A stretch of 64,000 nucleotides of DNA from Geomonas azotofigens (GCF_018919395.1 NZ_JAHLME010000001.1:1094193-1158192); one strand, 5' to 3'; numbered from the stretch's first letter, positions 16,375 through 24,873 are shown. Numbers and translations: made by a program. The notes: generated from the letters alone by a model not told the origin.

Positions 16375-17511
16375 TCAGGTGAGCTTCTTGCGGAAAACCC
16401 GCGTTGCCGCCAGTCCGAGCACGGTGGCGAAGATGGCCAGTCCGGCCAGGTCCTGCCAGATGGTGAGCACCGGCGATCCCTTCAAAAAGACGTTGCGCAG
16501 GATGGCCATGTAGTAGCGGGCGGGCACCGCGTGGGTGATGCCCCGCACCACGGCCGGCATCTGGTCGATCGGGTACATGAATCCGGACAGGAGAAAGGCC
16601 GGCAGGAAGGTGGCGATCAGCGAGACCTGGCTCGCGGCGAGTTGCGTCTTGGCCACCACCGAGAAGAAGTACCCAAGTGACAGCACCACGACCAGGAACA
16701 GGAGGGTGCTCAGCAAGAAGACCCAGATGTGTCCCCGGAACGGGACGCCGAACCACCACACCGCCATGACCGCACACAGGCTCGTGTCGGCGAGCCCGAT
16801 CACCACGTAGGGGGCGAGCTTGCCCAGCATGATCTCCAGCGGCGTCACCGGGGTCGAGATGAGCTGTTCCATGGTGCCGCGCTCCCACTCCCGGGCCACG
16901 GTGAGCGAGGTGAGGAAGGTCCCCACCACCGCCATGACCATGGCCACGACGCCGGGGACGATGGTGACCATGCTCTCCAGGTTCTCGTTGAACCAGGTCC
17001 GCGCGTCGACGCTCAGGGGAAGCCGGACCTCCCCCTGGCCGCGCCCCCGCAGCCATTCCAGCTGGAGCTGCTGGGAATGCGCCTGCGCCACCGCCTCGGT
17101 GTAGCTCATCCCCACACTGGCGCTGTTGCTGTCGGTGCCGTCGAAGATGGCCTGCACGCTCACCTTCTGCCCGGAACGGAGCTTTTTCGAGAAGTCGGGG
17201 GGGACCACGATGCCGATCTGGCACGAGCCGGCGTCGATGGCCCGCACCAGCTCCGGGTAGCTCGACACCGTCTTGACCACGTCGAAATAGACCGAGGCCT
17301 GGAAGCGCTTGAGGAAGTCCTGGCTTTGCTGGCTCTTCTCCTGGTCGTAGACGTAGACCGGGATGTGCTTCATGTCGAAGCTCACGCCGTAGCCGAAGGC
17401 GAACATCATCACGATGGGCATGGCGATGACGATGCCGATGCTGCGGGCGTCGCGCCGGATCTGGATCATTTCCTTGCGCGCCATGGCGCAGAGCCGGTTC
17501 CAGTTGATCAT
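16375..17511 (-). CDS. ABC-2 type transporter permease (YbhS-like)
   Basis: A 378-residue permease, paralogue of the next gene. It has the same plan: N-terminal helix (IGIVIAMPIVMMFAFGYGVSF), a periplasmic domain with YDQEKSQQSQDFLKRFQAS, and five further helices with the coupling motif AREWERGTMEQLISTPVTPLE. Together the two permeases would form a heterodimeric channel driven by the two ATPases upstream. The ATG overlaps the stop of the preceding ATPase gene by four bases, indicating coupled translation. Corresponds to YbhS by gene order and sequence; substrate unknown. Confidence 0.9.
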   Translation of the reverse strand: MINWNRLCAMARKEMIQIRRDARSIGIVIAMPIVMMFAFGYGVSFDMKHIPVYVYDQEKSQQSQDFLKRFQASVYFDVVKTVSSYPELVRAIDAGSCQIGIVVPPDFSKKLRSGQKVSVQAIFDGTDSNSASVGMSYTEAVAQAHSQQLQLEWLRGRGQGEVRLPLSVDARTWFNENLESMVTIVPGVVAMVMAVVGTFLTSLTVAREWERGTMEQLISTPVTPLEIMLGKLAPYVVIGLADTSLCAVMAVWWFGVPFRGHIWVFLLSTLLFLVVVLSLGYFFSVVAKTQLAASQVSLIATFLPAFLLSGFMYPIDQMPAVVRGITHAVPARYYMAILRNVFLKGSPVLTIWQDLAGLAIFATVLGLAATRVFRKKLT

Positions 17512-18524
17512 TGCCCCTTCTCCTTGCCGCCGTCGCCTGCCGGTGCCGCTTTGCCGCTTTGCGCCGGGGTGTCGCCTTTATCCCCTTCATCCCTGTTCAG
17601 GCTGGTAAGCGACACGAACACGTCCTCCAGGGTGGGGCGGATGCGCTCGATGCGGGTGACCGCGATGCCGCGCGCGGCGAGGAACTCCTTCACCTCGGGG
17701 ATGGCGCGCTCGGCGGAGCCGACCACGAGGTGCAGCGCGTTGCCGAAGATGGCGGCGTCGGTCACTCCCGGCGCTTGCTGCAGCTCTTCCAGGGCCTTGC
17801 CCACCTGGTCGCATTCGACCAGCAGGAGATCCCCGGCCATGCTCTTTTCCTTGAGCTCTAAGGGGGAGCCGGAGGCGACGATGCGGCCCCGGTCGATCAG
17901 CACCAGGCGGTTGCAGTACTCGGCCTCGTCCATGTAGTGGGTGGTGACAAAGACGGTCACCCCGTCGACGGCCATGCGGTGGATCAGCTCCCAGAAGAGC
18001 CGGCGCGAGATGGGATCGACGCCCGAGGTCGGCTCGTCCAAAAAGACGATGGGGGGGCGGTGCAGGACGGCGCAGCCAAGGGCGAGACGCTGCTTCCACC
18101 CGGCAGGGAGGGTCCCGGTCAGGAGCTGCTCCCGCCCGGTGAGTCCCGCCATGTCGATGGCCCAGCCGATGCGCTCCTTCAGTTCGGCCGTGGCGACGCT
18201 GTACATCCCGGCGAAAAAGCGCAGGTTCTCGATCACCTTCAGGTCGTTGTACAGGGAGAACTTCTGCGACATGTAGCCGATGTTCTGCCGTACCCGCTCC
18301 GGTTCGTGCGCGACGTCCAGGCCGGCCACCATGGCCTGCCCCGAGGTGGGGCGCAACAGGCCGCAGAGCATCCTGATGGTGGTGGACTTGCCGGCGCCGT
18401 TGGGGCCAAGGAAGCCGAAGATCTCGCCGGGACTCGCCTCCAGGGAGATGTTGTCCACCGCCACGAAATCGCCGAAGCGCTTCACCAGGTCCCGCACCAC
18501 GACTGTCGGGGGCGCGCCGTTCAT
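17508..18524 (-). CDS. ABC transporter ATP-binding protein (YbhF C-terminal-half-like)
   Basis: A 338-residue ATPase. Walker A GPNGAGKS (about 37-44), Q-loop MSQKFSLY, Walker B IVFLDEPTSGVDP, switch TTHYMDE. The signature region reads LPAGWKQRLALG instead of LSGGQ; the same kind of degenerate loop (LPLGFKQRLAL) is found in the second half of E. coli YbhF. The C-terminal about 90 residues form the regulatory extension usual in this group. With its upstream neighbour it reconstitutes the two fused halves of YbhF as separate proteins. Starts and stops overlap by ATGA on both sides, so the exporter genes are tightly coupled. Confidence 0.92.
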   Translation of the reverse strand: MNGAPPTVVVRDLVKRFGDFVAVDNISLEASPGEIFGFLGPNGAGKSTTIRMLCGLLRPTSGQAMVAGLDVAHEPERVRQNIGYMSQKFSLYNDLKVIENLRFFAGMYSVATAELKERIGWAIDMAGLTGREQLLTGTLPAGWKQRLALGCAVLHRPPIVFLDEPTSGVDPISRRLFWELIHRMAVDGVTVFVTTHYMDEAEYCNRLVLIDRGRIVASGSPLELKEKSMAGDLLLVECDQVGKALEELQQAPGVTDAAIFGNALHLVVGSAERAIPEVKEFLAARGIAVTRIERIRPTLEDVFVSLTSLNRDEGDKGDTPAQSGKAAPAGDGGKEKGQ

Positions 18525-19534
18525 CGTTCGTCCCCCCGATCGCGCCGTTGGCCCGGACCCGGGTCGGCAAGATCACCGTGGTTTGCCTGGTCGCCCTGGT
18601 TTGCCTGATCGCCCTGTACCGCTTCGACGAAGAGGTCCTCGATGGACGGGGCGACCTGCTCGATGGTGTCGCAGGGGAGACCGGCGGCGGCGATACGGCT
18701 GCGCAGTTCCGGGATCATGCGCTGCGGGTCGCGGACCACCAGGTGCAGGCCGTCTCCGACGATCATCACGGTGGATATCCCTTCGACCCCGGCCAGGAGG
18801 TCCCGGACCGGGCGCGGGTCGGCGCAGACGATGGAGAGGACGGCGCCGGGAAGCGATGCCTTGAGGTTGGCGGGGGTGTCGCAAAAGAGCATGCGCCCTT
18901 CGTGCAAAAGGGCCACGCGGTGGCAGCGTTCGGCCTCGTCCAGGTACGCCGTGGTGGTGAGGATGGTCACCCCCTGGTCCAAAAGGGTGTAGAGGATGCG
19001 CCAGAAGTCGCGCCGGGAGACCGGGTCGACCCCGTTGGTCGGCTCGTCCAGGAGGATGACCTTAGGGGTGTGGATCAGCGCGCAGACGAGCCCCAGTTTC
19101 TGCTTCATCCCGCCGGAGAGCTTGCCGGCCAGCCGCGAGCGGAACTCGGCCATCCCGGCGGCCTTCAATAGTTCCGCCGAGCGCTCCTCCCGCTCCCGGC
19201 GCGGCACGCCGAAGAGGTCCGCGTAGAAGCGGATGTTCTCGTCCACGGTCAGCTCCTCGTAGAGCCCGAAACGCTGCGGCATGTAGCTGATGTGGTGCTT
19301 GGCCCGCTCGGCGTCGCGGGCAAGATCGAAGCCGGCGACCGTCGCGCTCCCCTGGTCCGGCGCCATGACGCCGGCGAGCATGCGCATGGTGGTGGTCTTG
19401 CCGGCGCCGTCGGGGCCGACCAGGCCGAAGATCTCGCCGCGCCGGACGGCGAAGGTCAGCCCGTCCACGGCGCGGACGCCGGGAAAGGACTTGGTGAGCC
19501 CATTGAGCTCTATGGTGTTCTCGGGGGCGCTCAT
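18521..19534 (-). CDS. ABC transporter ATP-binding protein (YbhF N-terminal-half-like)
   Basis: A 337-residue ATPase with Walker A GPDGAGKT, Q-loop MPQRFGLYEEL, a normal signature LSGGMKQKLGL, Walker B VILLDEPTNGVDP and switch TTAYLDEAE. The C-terminal tail is Gln/Asp/Gly-rich with a short repeated QGDQAN pattern (last 25 residues), probably unstructured. It pairs with the ATPase encoded next to energise the two permeases. It starts 1 base after the HlyD-family gene stop. The combination normal plus degenerate signature suggests one catalytic and one weaker ATP site. Confidence 0.92.
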   Translation of the reverse strand: MSAPENTIELNGLTKSFPGVRAVDGLTFAVRRGEIFGLVGPDGAGKTTTMRMLAGVMAPDQGSATVAGFDLARDAERAKHHISYMPQRFGLYEELTVDENIRFYADLFGVPRREREERSAELLKAAGMAEFRSRLAGKLSGGMKQKLGLVCALIHTPKVILLDEPTNGVDPVSRRDFWRILYTLLDQGVTILTTTAYLDEAERCHRVALLHEGRMLFCDTPANLKASLPGAVLSIVCADPRPVRDLLAGVEGISTVMIVGDGLHLVVRDPQRMIPELRSRIAAAGLPCDTIEQVAPSIEDLFVEAVQGDQANQGDQANHGDLADPGPGQRRDRGDER

Positions 19535-19535
19535 G

Positions 19536-20534
19536 TCACCGGGCCGGCGCCACGGCGAGGGTCGCGTCCGCCGGCATCCCCGGCTTCAGCTCGTGCCCCG
19601 GGTTCTCCAGCTCGATCTTGATGCGGTACACCAGGGTCACCCGCTCCTTGTGGGTCTCCACCGACTTCGGGGTGAACTCGGCCTGGGACGAGATGAAGGA
19701 GACCCGCCCCCGGTAGCTCTTGCCCGGGTAGGTGTCGGTCCTCACTGTGGCGACCTGCCCCAGCTTGACCCGGCCGAGGTCGGTCTCGCTCAGGTAGCCG
19801 CGCATCCAGAGATGGTCCAGGTCGGCGATGGTGGCCACCGGTGTCCCGGCCGTCAACACCTCACCCAACTCCGCCTGCCGTACCAGCACCACCCCGGTGA
19901 TGGGGGCCTGGAGGGTCGTATAGGAAAGCTTGATCCTGGAGAGTTTCAGCGCCTGGCGCGCCGAGCGGACCGCGGCGCGGTTGATGTCCACCTGCTCCTT
20001 GCGCACCCCCTCGAGCACCTGGTCGTAGTTCTGTTTCGCCCGCTCCAGGGTCGCCTGGCTTCGCTTCAACGCGGCCGCCGCCGTGTCGCGCACCTGCGCC
20101 GAGACCTCGTCCTTCTCGTAGAGGGACTGGTAGCGCTGCAGGTCGTGCCTTTTCAGCTCGTAGTCCGCCTGGGCGTCCAAGACCGACTGCTGCGCCGCCT
20201 TTTTCTCCTGGGGACGGCTGCCGGCCGTGGCGAGGCCCAACTCGGCCTCGCGCGTCCCCACGCTCGCCTCGTCGATCTGCACCTGCTGCCGGTAGTCGCT
20301 CTGGTCCAGCCTGGCCAGGACGTCTCCCGCCTTGACCAGCTGCCCTTCCTCGACGGGAAGTTCCGCGAGCCGTCCGGGCACCTTGAAGCCGACCACGCTC
20401 TCGTGCGCCTCGATGTTGCCCGAGAGGGTGATGGAGGTGGCGTCGGCGTCGCTTTTGGCCCGGTGGGTGAAGAAGTATCCGGCGCCGACCACCACGGCGA
20501 CCAGCAGGAGGATGGGGATCAGTTTTCTTTTCAT
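19536..20534 (-). CDS. HlyD-family periplasmic adaptor (YbhG-like)
   Basis: A 332-residue membrane-fusion protein. I chose the ATG at 20534 (MKRKLIPI), 10 bases from GAGG, over an upstream GTG/ATG. One N-terminal membrane segment (LLLVAVVVGAGYFF) is followed by a lipoyl-like hairpin (VVGFKVPGRLAELPVEEGQLVKAG), a long coiled coil (about 90-200) with KRSQATLERAKQNYDQVLEG, and the second lipoyl half (LQAPITGVVLVRQAELGEV) then a beta-barrel. It bridges the inner-membrane exporter to TolC. Same operon position as ybhG in E. coli. Confidence 0.92.
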   Translation of the reverse strand: MKRKLIPILLLVAVVVGAGYFFTHRAKSDADATSITLSGNIEAHESVVGFKVPGRLAELPVEEGQLVKAGDVLARLDQSDYRQQVQIDEASVGTREAELGLATAGSRPQEKKAAQQSVLDAQADYELKRHDLQRYQSLYEKDEVSAQVRDTAAAALKRSQATLERAKQNYDQVLEGVRKEQVDINRAAVRSARQALKLSRIKLSYTTLQAPITGVVLVRQAELGEVLTAGTPVATIADLDHLWMRGYLSETDLGRVKLGQVATVRTDTYPGKSYRGRVSFISSQAEFTPKSVETHKERVTLVYRIKIELENPGHELKPGMPADATLAVAPAR

Positions 20535-20553
20535 GGCGTGCATCACCTCGCAG

Positions 20554-21891
20554 TTATTCGATGCCCAGGAACAGCCGGTACACCTTCTCGGTATCGCCCA
20601 ACGCGCGGGCGAGCGCTATCTTCGCCTCGGCATGCTGCGCCAGCGCGTTCAGTTCGTTGTCGCGGGCCCGTGCCAGCGCGTCCTGGGCCGTGACCACCTC
20701 GATGTTGTTGGCAATCCCGTTTCTGAAGCGATCGCCAGCGTACTGCAGTTCACGCTCGGCGAGCTGTGCCCCTTCCCGCGCGGTGGCCACCTGGTCGTTC
20801 GCGGAGGTGAGGTTCAAAAGGGCCGCGCGGATGTCCTGCTCCACCCCGAGCTTCAGGTCCGCGAGCTGCCGGGAGTTGCGGTCCAGCCTGCTCTCCAGCT
20901 CCAGGCGCTCACCCTTGCGGTCGTAGTCGAAGAGGTTCAGCACCATGTTGACCTGGAGCATCCCGGTCGGGTCGAGCCGGCTCATCTCCTGGCCGCTGGT
21001 GCCGTAGTTGCCGCTCACCACGATCTTGGGGAGGTAGCGCGAGCGGGAGGCCTTGGCCTGCTCCTCCAGGGCGGCACGCTGGGCAAAGAGCGAGCGGTAA
21101 TCCGGGCGGCTTTCCAGCGCGGCCTGGATCGCCTGCTCGATCCGCGGGGACTCCAGGGGCTTGAATGAGAGGTTGTCGGTCAGGGTGATGGGGGTGCCGA
21201 GATCGACGCCGACGCTGCGCGCCAGGGCGAGCAGGGCGAGCTGTGCGTTGTTCCTGGTCACCAGGAGGTTCTGGCGGTCGTTGGCGAGCTGCACCTGGGC
21301 GCGCAGCACGTCGAGGCCGTCCGCCACCCCCGCCTCGCGCTGGTCGCGCGCCAGCTTCTCAAGCACCTCCGAGGTCTGCACCCGGCTTAGCGCGGTCGTC
21401 ACCCGGGCCTCGGCGTAGGCCGCATCCAGGTACCGCACCGTGACCAGCCGGATCACCTCGCCCCGCGCGTCCGTGTAGTCGGCGAGCCGCGCCTTCTTCT
21501 CCTGTTCGGCCGCCTTGATGGCGTGGTAGCTCTGCAGGTCGAGGATGCTCTGTTCGCCGTAGATGCGGAAGTCGTAGCTGGTGAATGGTCCGACCACGGC
21601 GGGGGAGTTGGGGAGGCTGATCCCCTGGGCGCGCAGGTTCCGGGTCTGCCAGGCGAAGGGGGTCTCGATGCGCAGGTGCGGGAGGTAGCCGGCGAGCCTG
21701 CGCTCCCGCGTCCCTTCCGCCTCGTCCACCCTCGATTTGGCCAGCACCGCGTTGAGGTTCGTCTCGAGCCCCCGGGTGATGGCCTGGTCCAGCGACAGCG
21801 CCAGGGGGGGGGAGTCCTGGGCCGACGCCTCGCTCGCCGCCAGTCCGACCAGCAGCAAAACAGTCAGCAGTTTCAAACTCTTTGCGATCAT
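20554..21891 (-). CDS. TolC-family outer-membrane efflux protein
   Basis: A 445-residue protein with a Sec signal ending ASEASAQ. Two repeated OEP units of about 200 residues contain long helices such as LDQAITRGLETNLNAVLAKS and, in the second half, IEQAIQAALESRPDYRSLFAQRAALEEQAKAS. The trimer forms the outer-membrane channel and periplasmic tunnel for the exporter encoded downstream. Having a dedicated TolC in the operon distinguishes this locus from E. coli ybhGFSR, which borrows TolC. AAAGGA precedes the ATG; it begins 24 bases after the TetR stop. Confidence 0.92.
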   Translation of the reverse strand: MIAKSLKLLTVLLLVGLAASEASAQDSPPLALSLDQAITRGLETNLNAVLAKSRVDEAEGTRERRLAGYLPHLRIETPFAWQTRNLRAQGISLPNSPAVVGPFTSYDFRIYGEQSILDLQSYHAIKAAEQEKKARLADYTDARGEVIRLVTVRYLDAAYAEARVTTALSRVQTSEVLEKLARDQREAGVADGLDVLRAQVQLANDRQNLLVTRNNAQLALLALARSVGVDLGTPITLTDNLSFKPLESPRIEQAIQAALESRPDYRSLFAQRAALEEQAKASRSRYLPKIVVSGNYGTSGQEMSRLDPTGMLQVNMVLNLFDYDRKGERLELESRLDRNSRQLADLKLGVEQDIRAALLNLTSANDQVATAREGAQLAERELQYAGDRFRNGIANNIEVVTAQDALARARDNELNALAQHAEAKIALARALGDTEKVYRLFLGIE

Positions 21892-21914
21892 GACGTATCC
21901 TTTGTCGCCTGTTG

Positions 21915-22553
21915 CTACTTGGAGCGGGCCCCGTCTACGAACACCTGGATGCTCTTCTTCAAATTCTCTTCCAGTGGATCGACCGGGTTAAGAGACCAGG
22001 TGATCATGGTGCCGAATATGATGCGCTGAAAGGACTGGGCGATGCTGAAGGCATCCAGGTCGCTGCGGATTTCCCCCGACTGCTGGCGCCGCGCCATGAC
22101 CGTCGAGAGTTGCTGGATGTTCCCTTCCATGGCCTCGGCCATGCGCCTTCGAACCGTCTCGCTGCCGAAAACCGCGGTCATCAGGCTCTGGATCAGCCCC
22201 GGGCTCTTTTCCTGCTCCATGGTCAGCGTCAGCGCCAGTTGCAGCAAAAGCGGGGCGAGCGACCGGTCCGATTCCCGGTTCGCCGCCACGAAGTCGGCGA
22301 CCCGCTCCATTTGCAGTTCCCGGTACTCCAGAAGGACGCTTTCCTTGTTCTCGAAATAGTTGAAGAAGGTTCCCTTGCCCACGTCCGCGGCGGCGGTGAT
22401 CGCCTCTATGGTGGTGGCGTTGAACCCCCGTTGCGCGAAAAGGTCGAGCGCGGCCCGGAAGATCCGTTCCCGGGTTTCCTCGCTCCGCTTGGCCCTGCGG
22501 CCGGATTGGCGGCCGGACGGCTGGTTCTCCTTCTCCGTTTTGGCGGCAGGCAT
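21915..22553 (-). CDS. TetR/AcrR family transcriptional regulator of the exporter operon
   Basis: A 212-residue repressor. The helix-turn-helix (about 25-70) reads SEETRERIFRAALDLFAQRG, then ATTIEAITAAADVGKGTFFN and YFENKE, the TetR hallmark. The C-terminal ligand domain is variable and gives no hint of inducer. A strong AGGAGG lies 5 bases before the ATG. It is the first gene of the operon, so its own promoter with two palindromes (22566-22597) should control the whole exporter; E. coli CecR (YbiH) has an equivalent role for ybhGFSR. The N-terminal 20 residues are basic and probably flexible. Confidence 0.92.
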   Translation of the reverse strand: MPAAKTEKENQPSGRQSGRRAKRSEETRERIFRAALDLFAQRGFNATTIEAITAAADVGKGTFFNYFENKESVLLEYRELQMERVADFVAANRESDRSLAPLLLQLALTLTMEQEKSPGLIQSLMTAVFGSETVRRRMAEAMEGNIQQLSTVMARRQQSGEIRSDLDAFSIAQSFQRIIFGTMITWSLNPVDPLEENLKKSIQVFVDGARSK

Positions 22554-22565
22554 GGCATCCTCCTT

Positions 22566-22615
22566 TATGACCGTTGGTCATATTTGACTTTAAGTCACCT
22601 TGTGCGCGATGTCAA
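22566..22615 (-). promoter_or_regulatory. Exporter operon promoter with two TetR-type palindromes
   Basis: Minus-strand TTGACA (22615-22610) and TAAAGT (22592-22587) are 17 bases apart. A 13-bp perfect palindrome TGACTT-T-AAGTCA (22585-22597) covers the -10 box, and a perfect inverted repeat TATGACC-GTT-GGTCATA (22566-22582) covers the start point, ending just before the ribosome site. The second has the TGACC-N3-GGTCA form of many TetR operators. Autorepression is inferred. Confidence 0.7.
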
Positions 22616-22699
22616 GCATCTGATATCTCGATCGGGCTGTGGAACTGGAGTGGTCGAGAAATGAAGCTGGCAGATGGTGCCACGTGAAGGAGGATGGTC

Positions 22700-22855
22700 A
22701 TGAAAAAGATATGGATGTCTCTCGGGTTACTGCTCCTGACCACGGTGCTGTCAGGGTGTTGCCCGTGCTGGTGGCACGACCGGGACGACGGAAACTACCG
22801 TCATGACGGCAGGCACTATGACGACCGCGGCGGGTACGGCGATCGCAGGTACTAA
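22700..22855 (+). CDS. Small predicted lipoprotein, 51 residues
   Basis: A small gene with AGGAGG 6 bases before its ATG. The product starts MKKIWMSLGLLLLTTVLSGC, a lipoprotein signal with lipobox LSGC, and continues with CPCWW and a 26-residue tail rich in Asp, Arg, Gly, Tyr and His (HDRDDGNYRHDGRHYDDRGG). The His/Asp-rich tail could bind metal; that is speculation. It stands alone, divergent from the exporter operon and followed by a hairpin terminator. No family recognised. The signal, ribosome site and terminator together make it a likely real gene. Confidence 0.7.
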   Translation: MKKIWMSLGLLLLTTVLSGCCPCWWHDRDDGNYRHDGRHYDDRGGYGDRRY

Positions 22856-22877
22856 AAAAATCGAGATCATCAAAAGC

Positions 22878-22907
22878 GAAGGGGGCTGTCCTGAGACAAC
22901 CCCCTTC
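22878..22907. terminator. Hairpin between the small lipoprotein and the convergent 70-residue gene
   Basis: Arms GAAGGGGG and CCCCCTTC with an inner TGTC/GACA pair form a strong stem. T-richness is weak on both sides, but the site lies between two convergent genes and could serve both. Confidence 0.6.
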
Positions 22908-22930
22908 CTGCGTCTGCTTTGTTGAACCGT

Positions 22931-23143
22931 TCAGTCTTCCTCTTCGCCCTGGTGCTTCGGCCCGCGCGGCAACTCGAGCAGTTCCGCTCCCAGTGCCTCA
23001 GCGATGAACTTCAATTCGCACATGCGCATGTGCTGGCCGTACACCTTGAGATCGAGGTCCGCCACCGCCACCAGCACGTGCCGCGGCTGGTGGGCCCCAT
23101 CCTGCATCTTCGTCCTGTGCCGATAAAAGATCTTTCCCGCCAT
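22931..23143 (-). CDS. Conserved-looking hypothetical protein, 70 residues
   Basis: Starts at the ATG at 23143 (MAGKIFYRHRTKMQDGAHQP) with GGAGG 9 bases upstream; a longer frame lacks support. The chain contains VLVAVADLDLKVYGQHMRMC and FIAEALGAELLELPRG, a compact alpha/beta pattern, ending in an acidic tail. I recognise no family. It precedes no gene in operon but sits next to the molybdenum-storage-like gene on the same strand (118 bases apart). The M-R-M-C and His residues might bind metal. A real gene is likely from its ribosome site and codon use. Confidence 0.65.
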   Translation of the reverse strand: MAGKIFYRHRTKMQDGAHQPRHVLVAVADLDLKVYGQHMRMCELKFIAEALGAELLELPRGPKHQGEEED

Positions 23144-23261
23144 GAAAGGGTGCCTCCTTTCCCTTCGTTCCTCCCCAAGGAGGGGGTACGCCTTCATTAT
23201 ACAGGTTCATCATGTGTACGACCAGTCGAAGGATCACATTAATTCGGAGTCGGTGGCGCGC

Positions 23262-24065
23262 TCACACCCGGATCAAGGTGCCGATCTTCTCCTTGCGGAT
23301 CGCCATCCCAACGGTGCCGCGCTTGTGGCCGTTGACGATGCGAATCTCCTTCACGTTGGCCATGTCGCGCAAGAGATAGAGCATCTTGCGCTCCAGGACC
23401 ATGTCCTCCATGTCGAGCTTGATGAGATCTTCCACCGTGATCTCCTCGATCAGTTCCGCCTTCGGGTTGACGCGGGGGTCTTCGGTGAAGAGGCCGTCCA
23501 CGTTTTTGACCAGGATGCAACTCTTCGCGCCCAGCACCTCCGCCATGAGCAGCGCGCCGGTATCGGTTCGGTGCGGAGGGATCAGCCCGGTCTCCGGCGG
23601 GTGCTCGTAAAGGCCGTAGGGAGGCGTGCCGTGGATCACCGGCAGCAGCTTCAGGTGCAGCATGGTGGGGAGATCGAGGAGGTCGCCGGTCTTCACCCGG
23701 CTGCCGCCCCACTTCGACAGGAGCAGGGTCACGATCTCCGCGTTCTGCTCGCTGATCTTGCCCGCCAGTTCGGCGAGAACGCCGGTCGGCATGCCGAGGT
23801 CGATCCCGATGTCGAGGATGTGGCGCACCCGCACGCCACCGCCGGTGACCACCATGATCTGGTTCTCCCGGGACAGCTCGCCGATCTCCTCCAAAAGCGG
23901 CAGGACCACTTCGCGGCCGTAGTCGATGATGCCGTGTCCGCCGATCTTGACCACGTTCAGATCGGGGACGAGCCGCAGCGTCGCAGAGCCGGCGCCGCGC
24001 TTGAGGCCCTTGCGGACCAGGGTTTCCCCCTTGAGGTGCGATTCAATTTCGTGCCGAAAATTCAT
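23262..24065 (-). CDS. Molybdenum storage protein (MosA/MosB)-like amino acid kinase family protein
   Basis: A 267-residue protein of the amino-acid-kinase fold. N-terminal NVVKIGGHGIIDYG is the phosphate-binding start, followed by VVTGGGVRVRHILDIGIDLG and PTGVLAELAGKISEQNAEIV, then CILVKNVDGLFTEDPR, the nucleotide segment shared with UMP kinase. The long second block is closer to MosA/MosB of Azotobacter molybdenum storage protein than to PyrH. That protein packs polyoxomolybdate inside a hexamer using ATP. Only one subunit gene is present here, so a homo-oligomer would be needed. Metal storage is inference; UMP kinase is the main alternative but the length and block order argue against it. 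Confidence 0.75.
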   Translation of the reverse strand: MNFRHEIESHLKGETLVRKGLKRGAGSATLRLVPDLNVVKIGGHGIIDYGREVVLPLLEEIGELSRENQIMVVTGGGVRVRHILDIGIDLGMPTGVLAELAGKISEQNAEIVTLLLSKWGGSRVKTGDLLDLPTMLHLKLLPVIHGTPPYGLYEHPPETGLIPPHRTDTGALLMAEVLGAKSCILVKNVDGLFTEDPRVNPKAELIEEITVEDLIKLDMEDMVLERKMLYLLRDMANVKEIRIVNGHKRGTVGMAIRKEKIGTLIRV

Positions 24066-24129
24066 GAATAGACCTCCTCGTGATGGAGCCTGCCAGTGAA
24101 TAACATGTCGGTCGCCGTACCCGGACCGG

Positions 24130-24873
24130 TCAATAGTCCCGCAACATCCTTCGGGGCAGCGTCTCCCAAAGGGCGACGCCGGAAGGGTGCTCCGCAGGAC
24201 GTACCAGCAGCACCGAGCCCCCGTCGCGCATCACCGTCTTCGGCTTCTCGGCGATGGAGACCAGGTCGGCAAGGTCAATGCTCTTCCCGTCGGGGCGGCG
24301 CACGGAATCGACGTCGGGCTGTTCCAGGAGTTCGCGCACGCTCAGCACCTGCCCGGGGCGGACAGCGGCGAGGCTCCCCCGCATGCGCCCGTCGTTTCCC
24401 CAGAGCCTCAAGCCGACGCCGGCAAGGGCGCCGATCACGCCGTGGCCGGTGCCGCCATGCTCGGAGAGATGCACGCCGAGCCTTTGGGCGAGTTTCAGGG
24501 CCTCCTCCTTCCGGATCACCTCCTGCTTCGCCCGCCGGCCGAAGCCGACCAGTTCCGCCGGCGAGTCGAGGCCGTCGGTGACGGCGAGACACAGTCCGGG
24601 ATCGGAGCCCTCGGCGCATTCGCGCTCCAGGAACTCGCTGGCGAAGGGGATGACCCGTTCCAGGCACTCTGCCGGCATCTCGATCGGGAAGCACATGGCG
24701 CTGTTGTGCGAGGTGTAGGGAATGTCGGGATGTACCAGCAGCTGGTGCCGTGTGATGAAGCCGGGCGTACCCCAGGCGTTCGCCTCGACGGCTGCGGCAA
24801 TCAGCGCGGCGAGTTCTCCGGTGCCTCTGCTGACAGAATTGTCCGTGTCGTCGATGGCAATCAGTACTTTCAT
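24130..24873 (-). CDS. TiaS-like (tRNA-Ile2 agmatidine synthetase domain) protein
   Basis: Start chosen at the ATG at 24873 (MKVLIAIDDTDN), 247 residues; the upstream ATG at 24912 has no ribosome site. The start IAIDDTDNSVSRGTGELA matches the DDTD catalytic loop of the archaeal TiaS family, and HGGTGHGVIGALAGVGLRLWG resembles its second conserved block. Archaeal TiaS attaches agmatine to cytidine 34 of tRNA-Ile; bacteria use TilS instead, so this shorter homologue, which lacks the OB-fold and zinc ribbon, must do something else. It sits next to the MosA/B-like gene in the same direction, 64 bases upstream of its ATG. Confidence 0.7.
   Translation of the reverse strand: MKVLIAIDDTDNSVSRGTGELAALIAAAVEANAWGTPGFITRHQLLVHPDIPYTSHNSAMCFPIEMPAECLERVIPFASEFLERECAEGSDPGLCLAVTDGLDSPAELVGFGRRAKQEVIRKEEALKLAQRLGVHLSEHGGTGHGVIGALAGVGLRLWGNDGRMRGSLAAVRPGQVLSVRELLEQPDVDSVRRPDGKSIDLADLVSIAEKPKTVMRDGGSVLLVRPAEHPSGVALWETLPRRMLRDY

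Noticed and set aside
16031..17590. 519-residue minus-strand frame
   Set aside because: Frame-shifted reading of the two ABC permease genes, Arg/His/Pro-rich.
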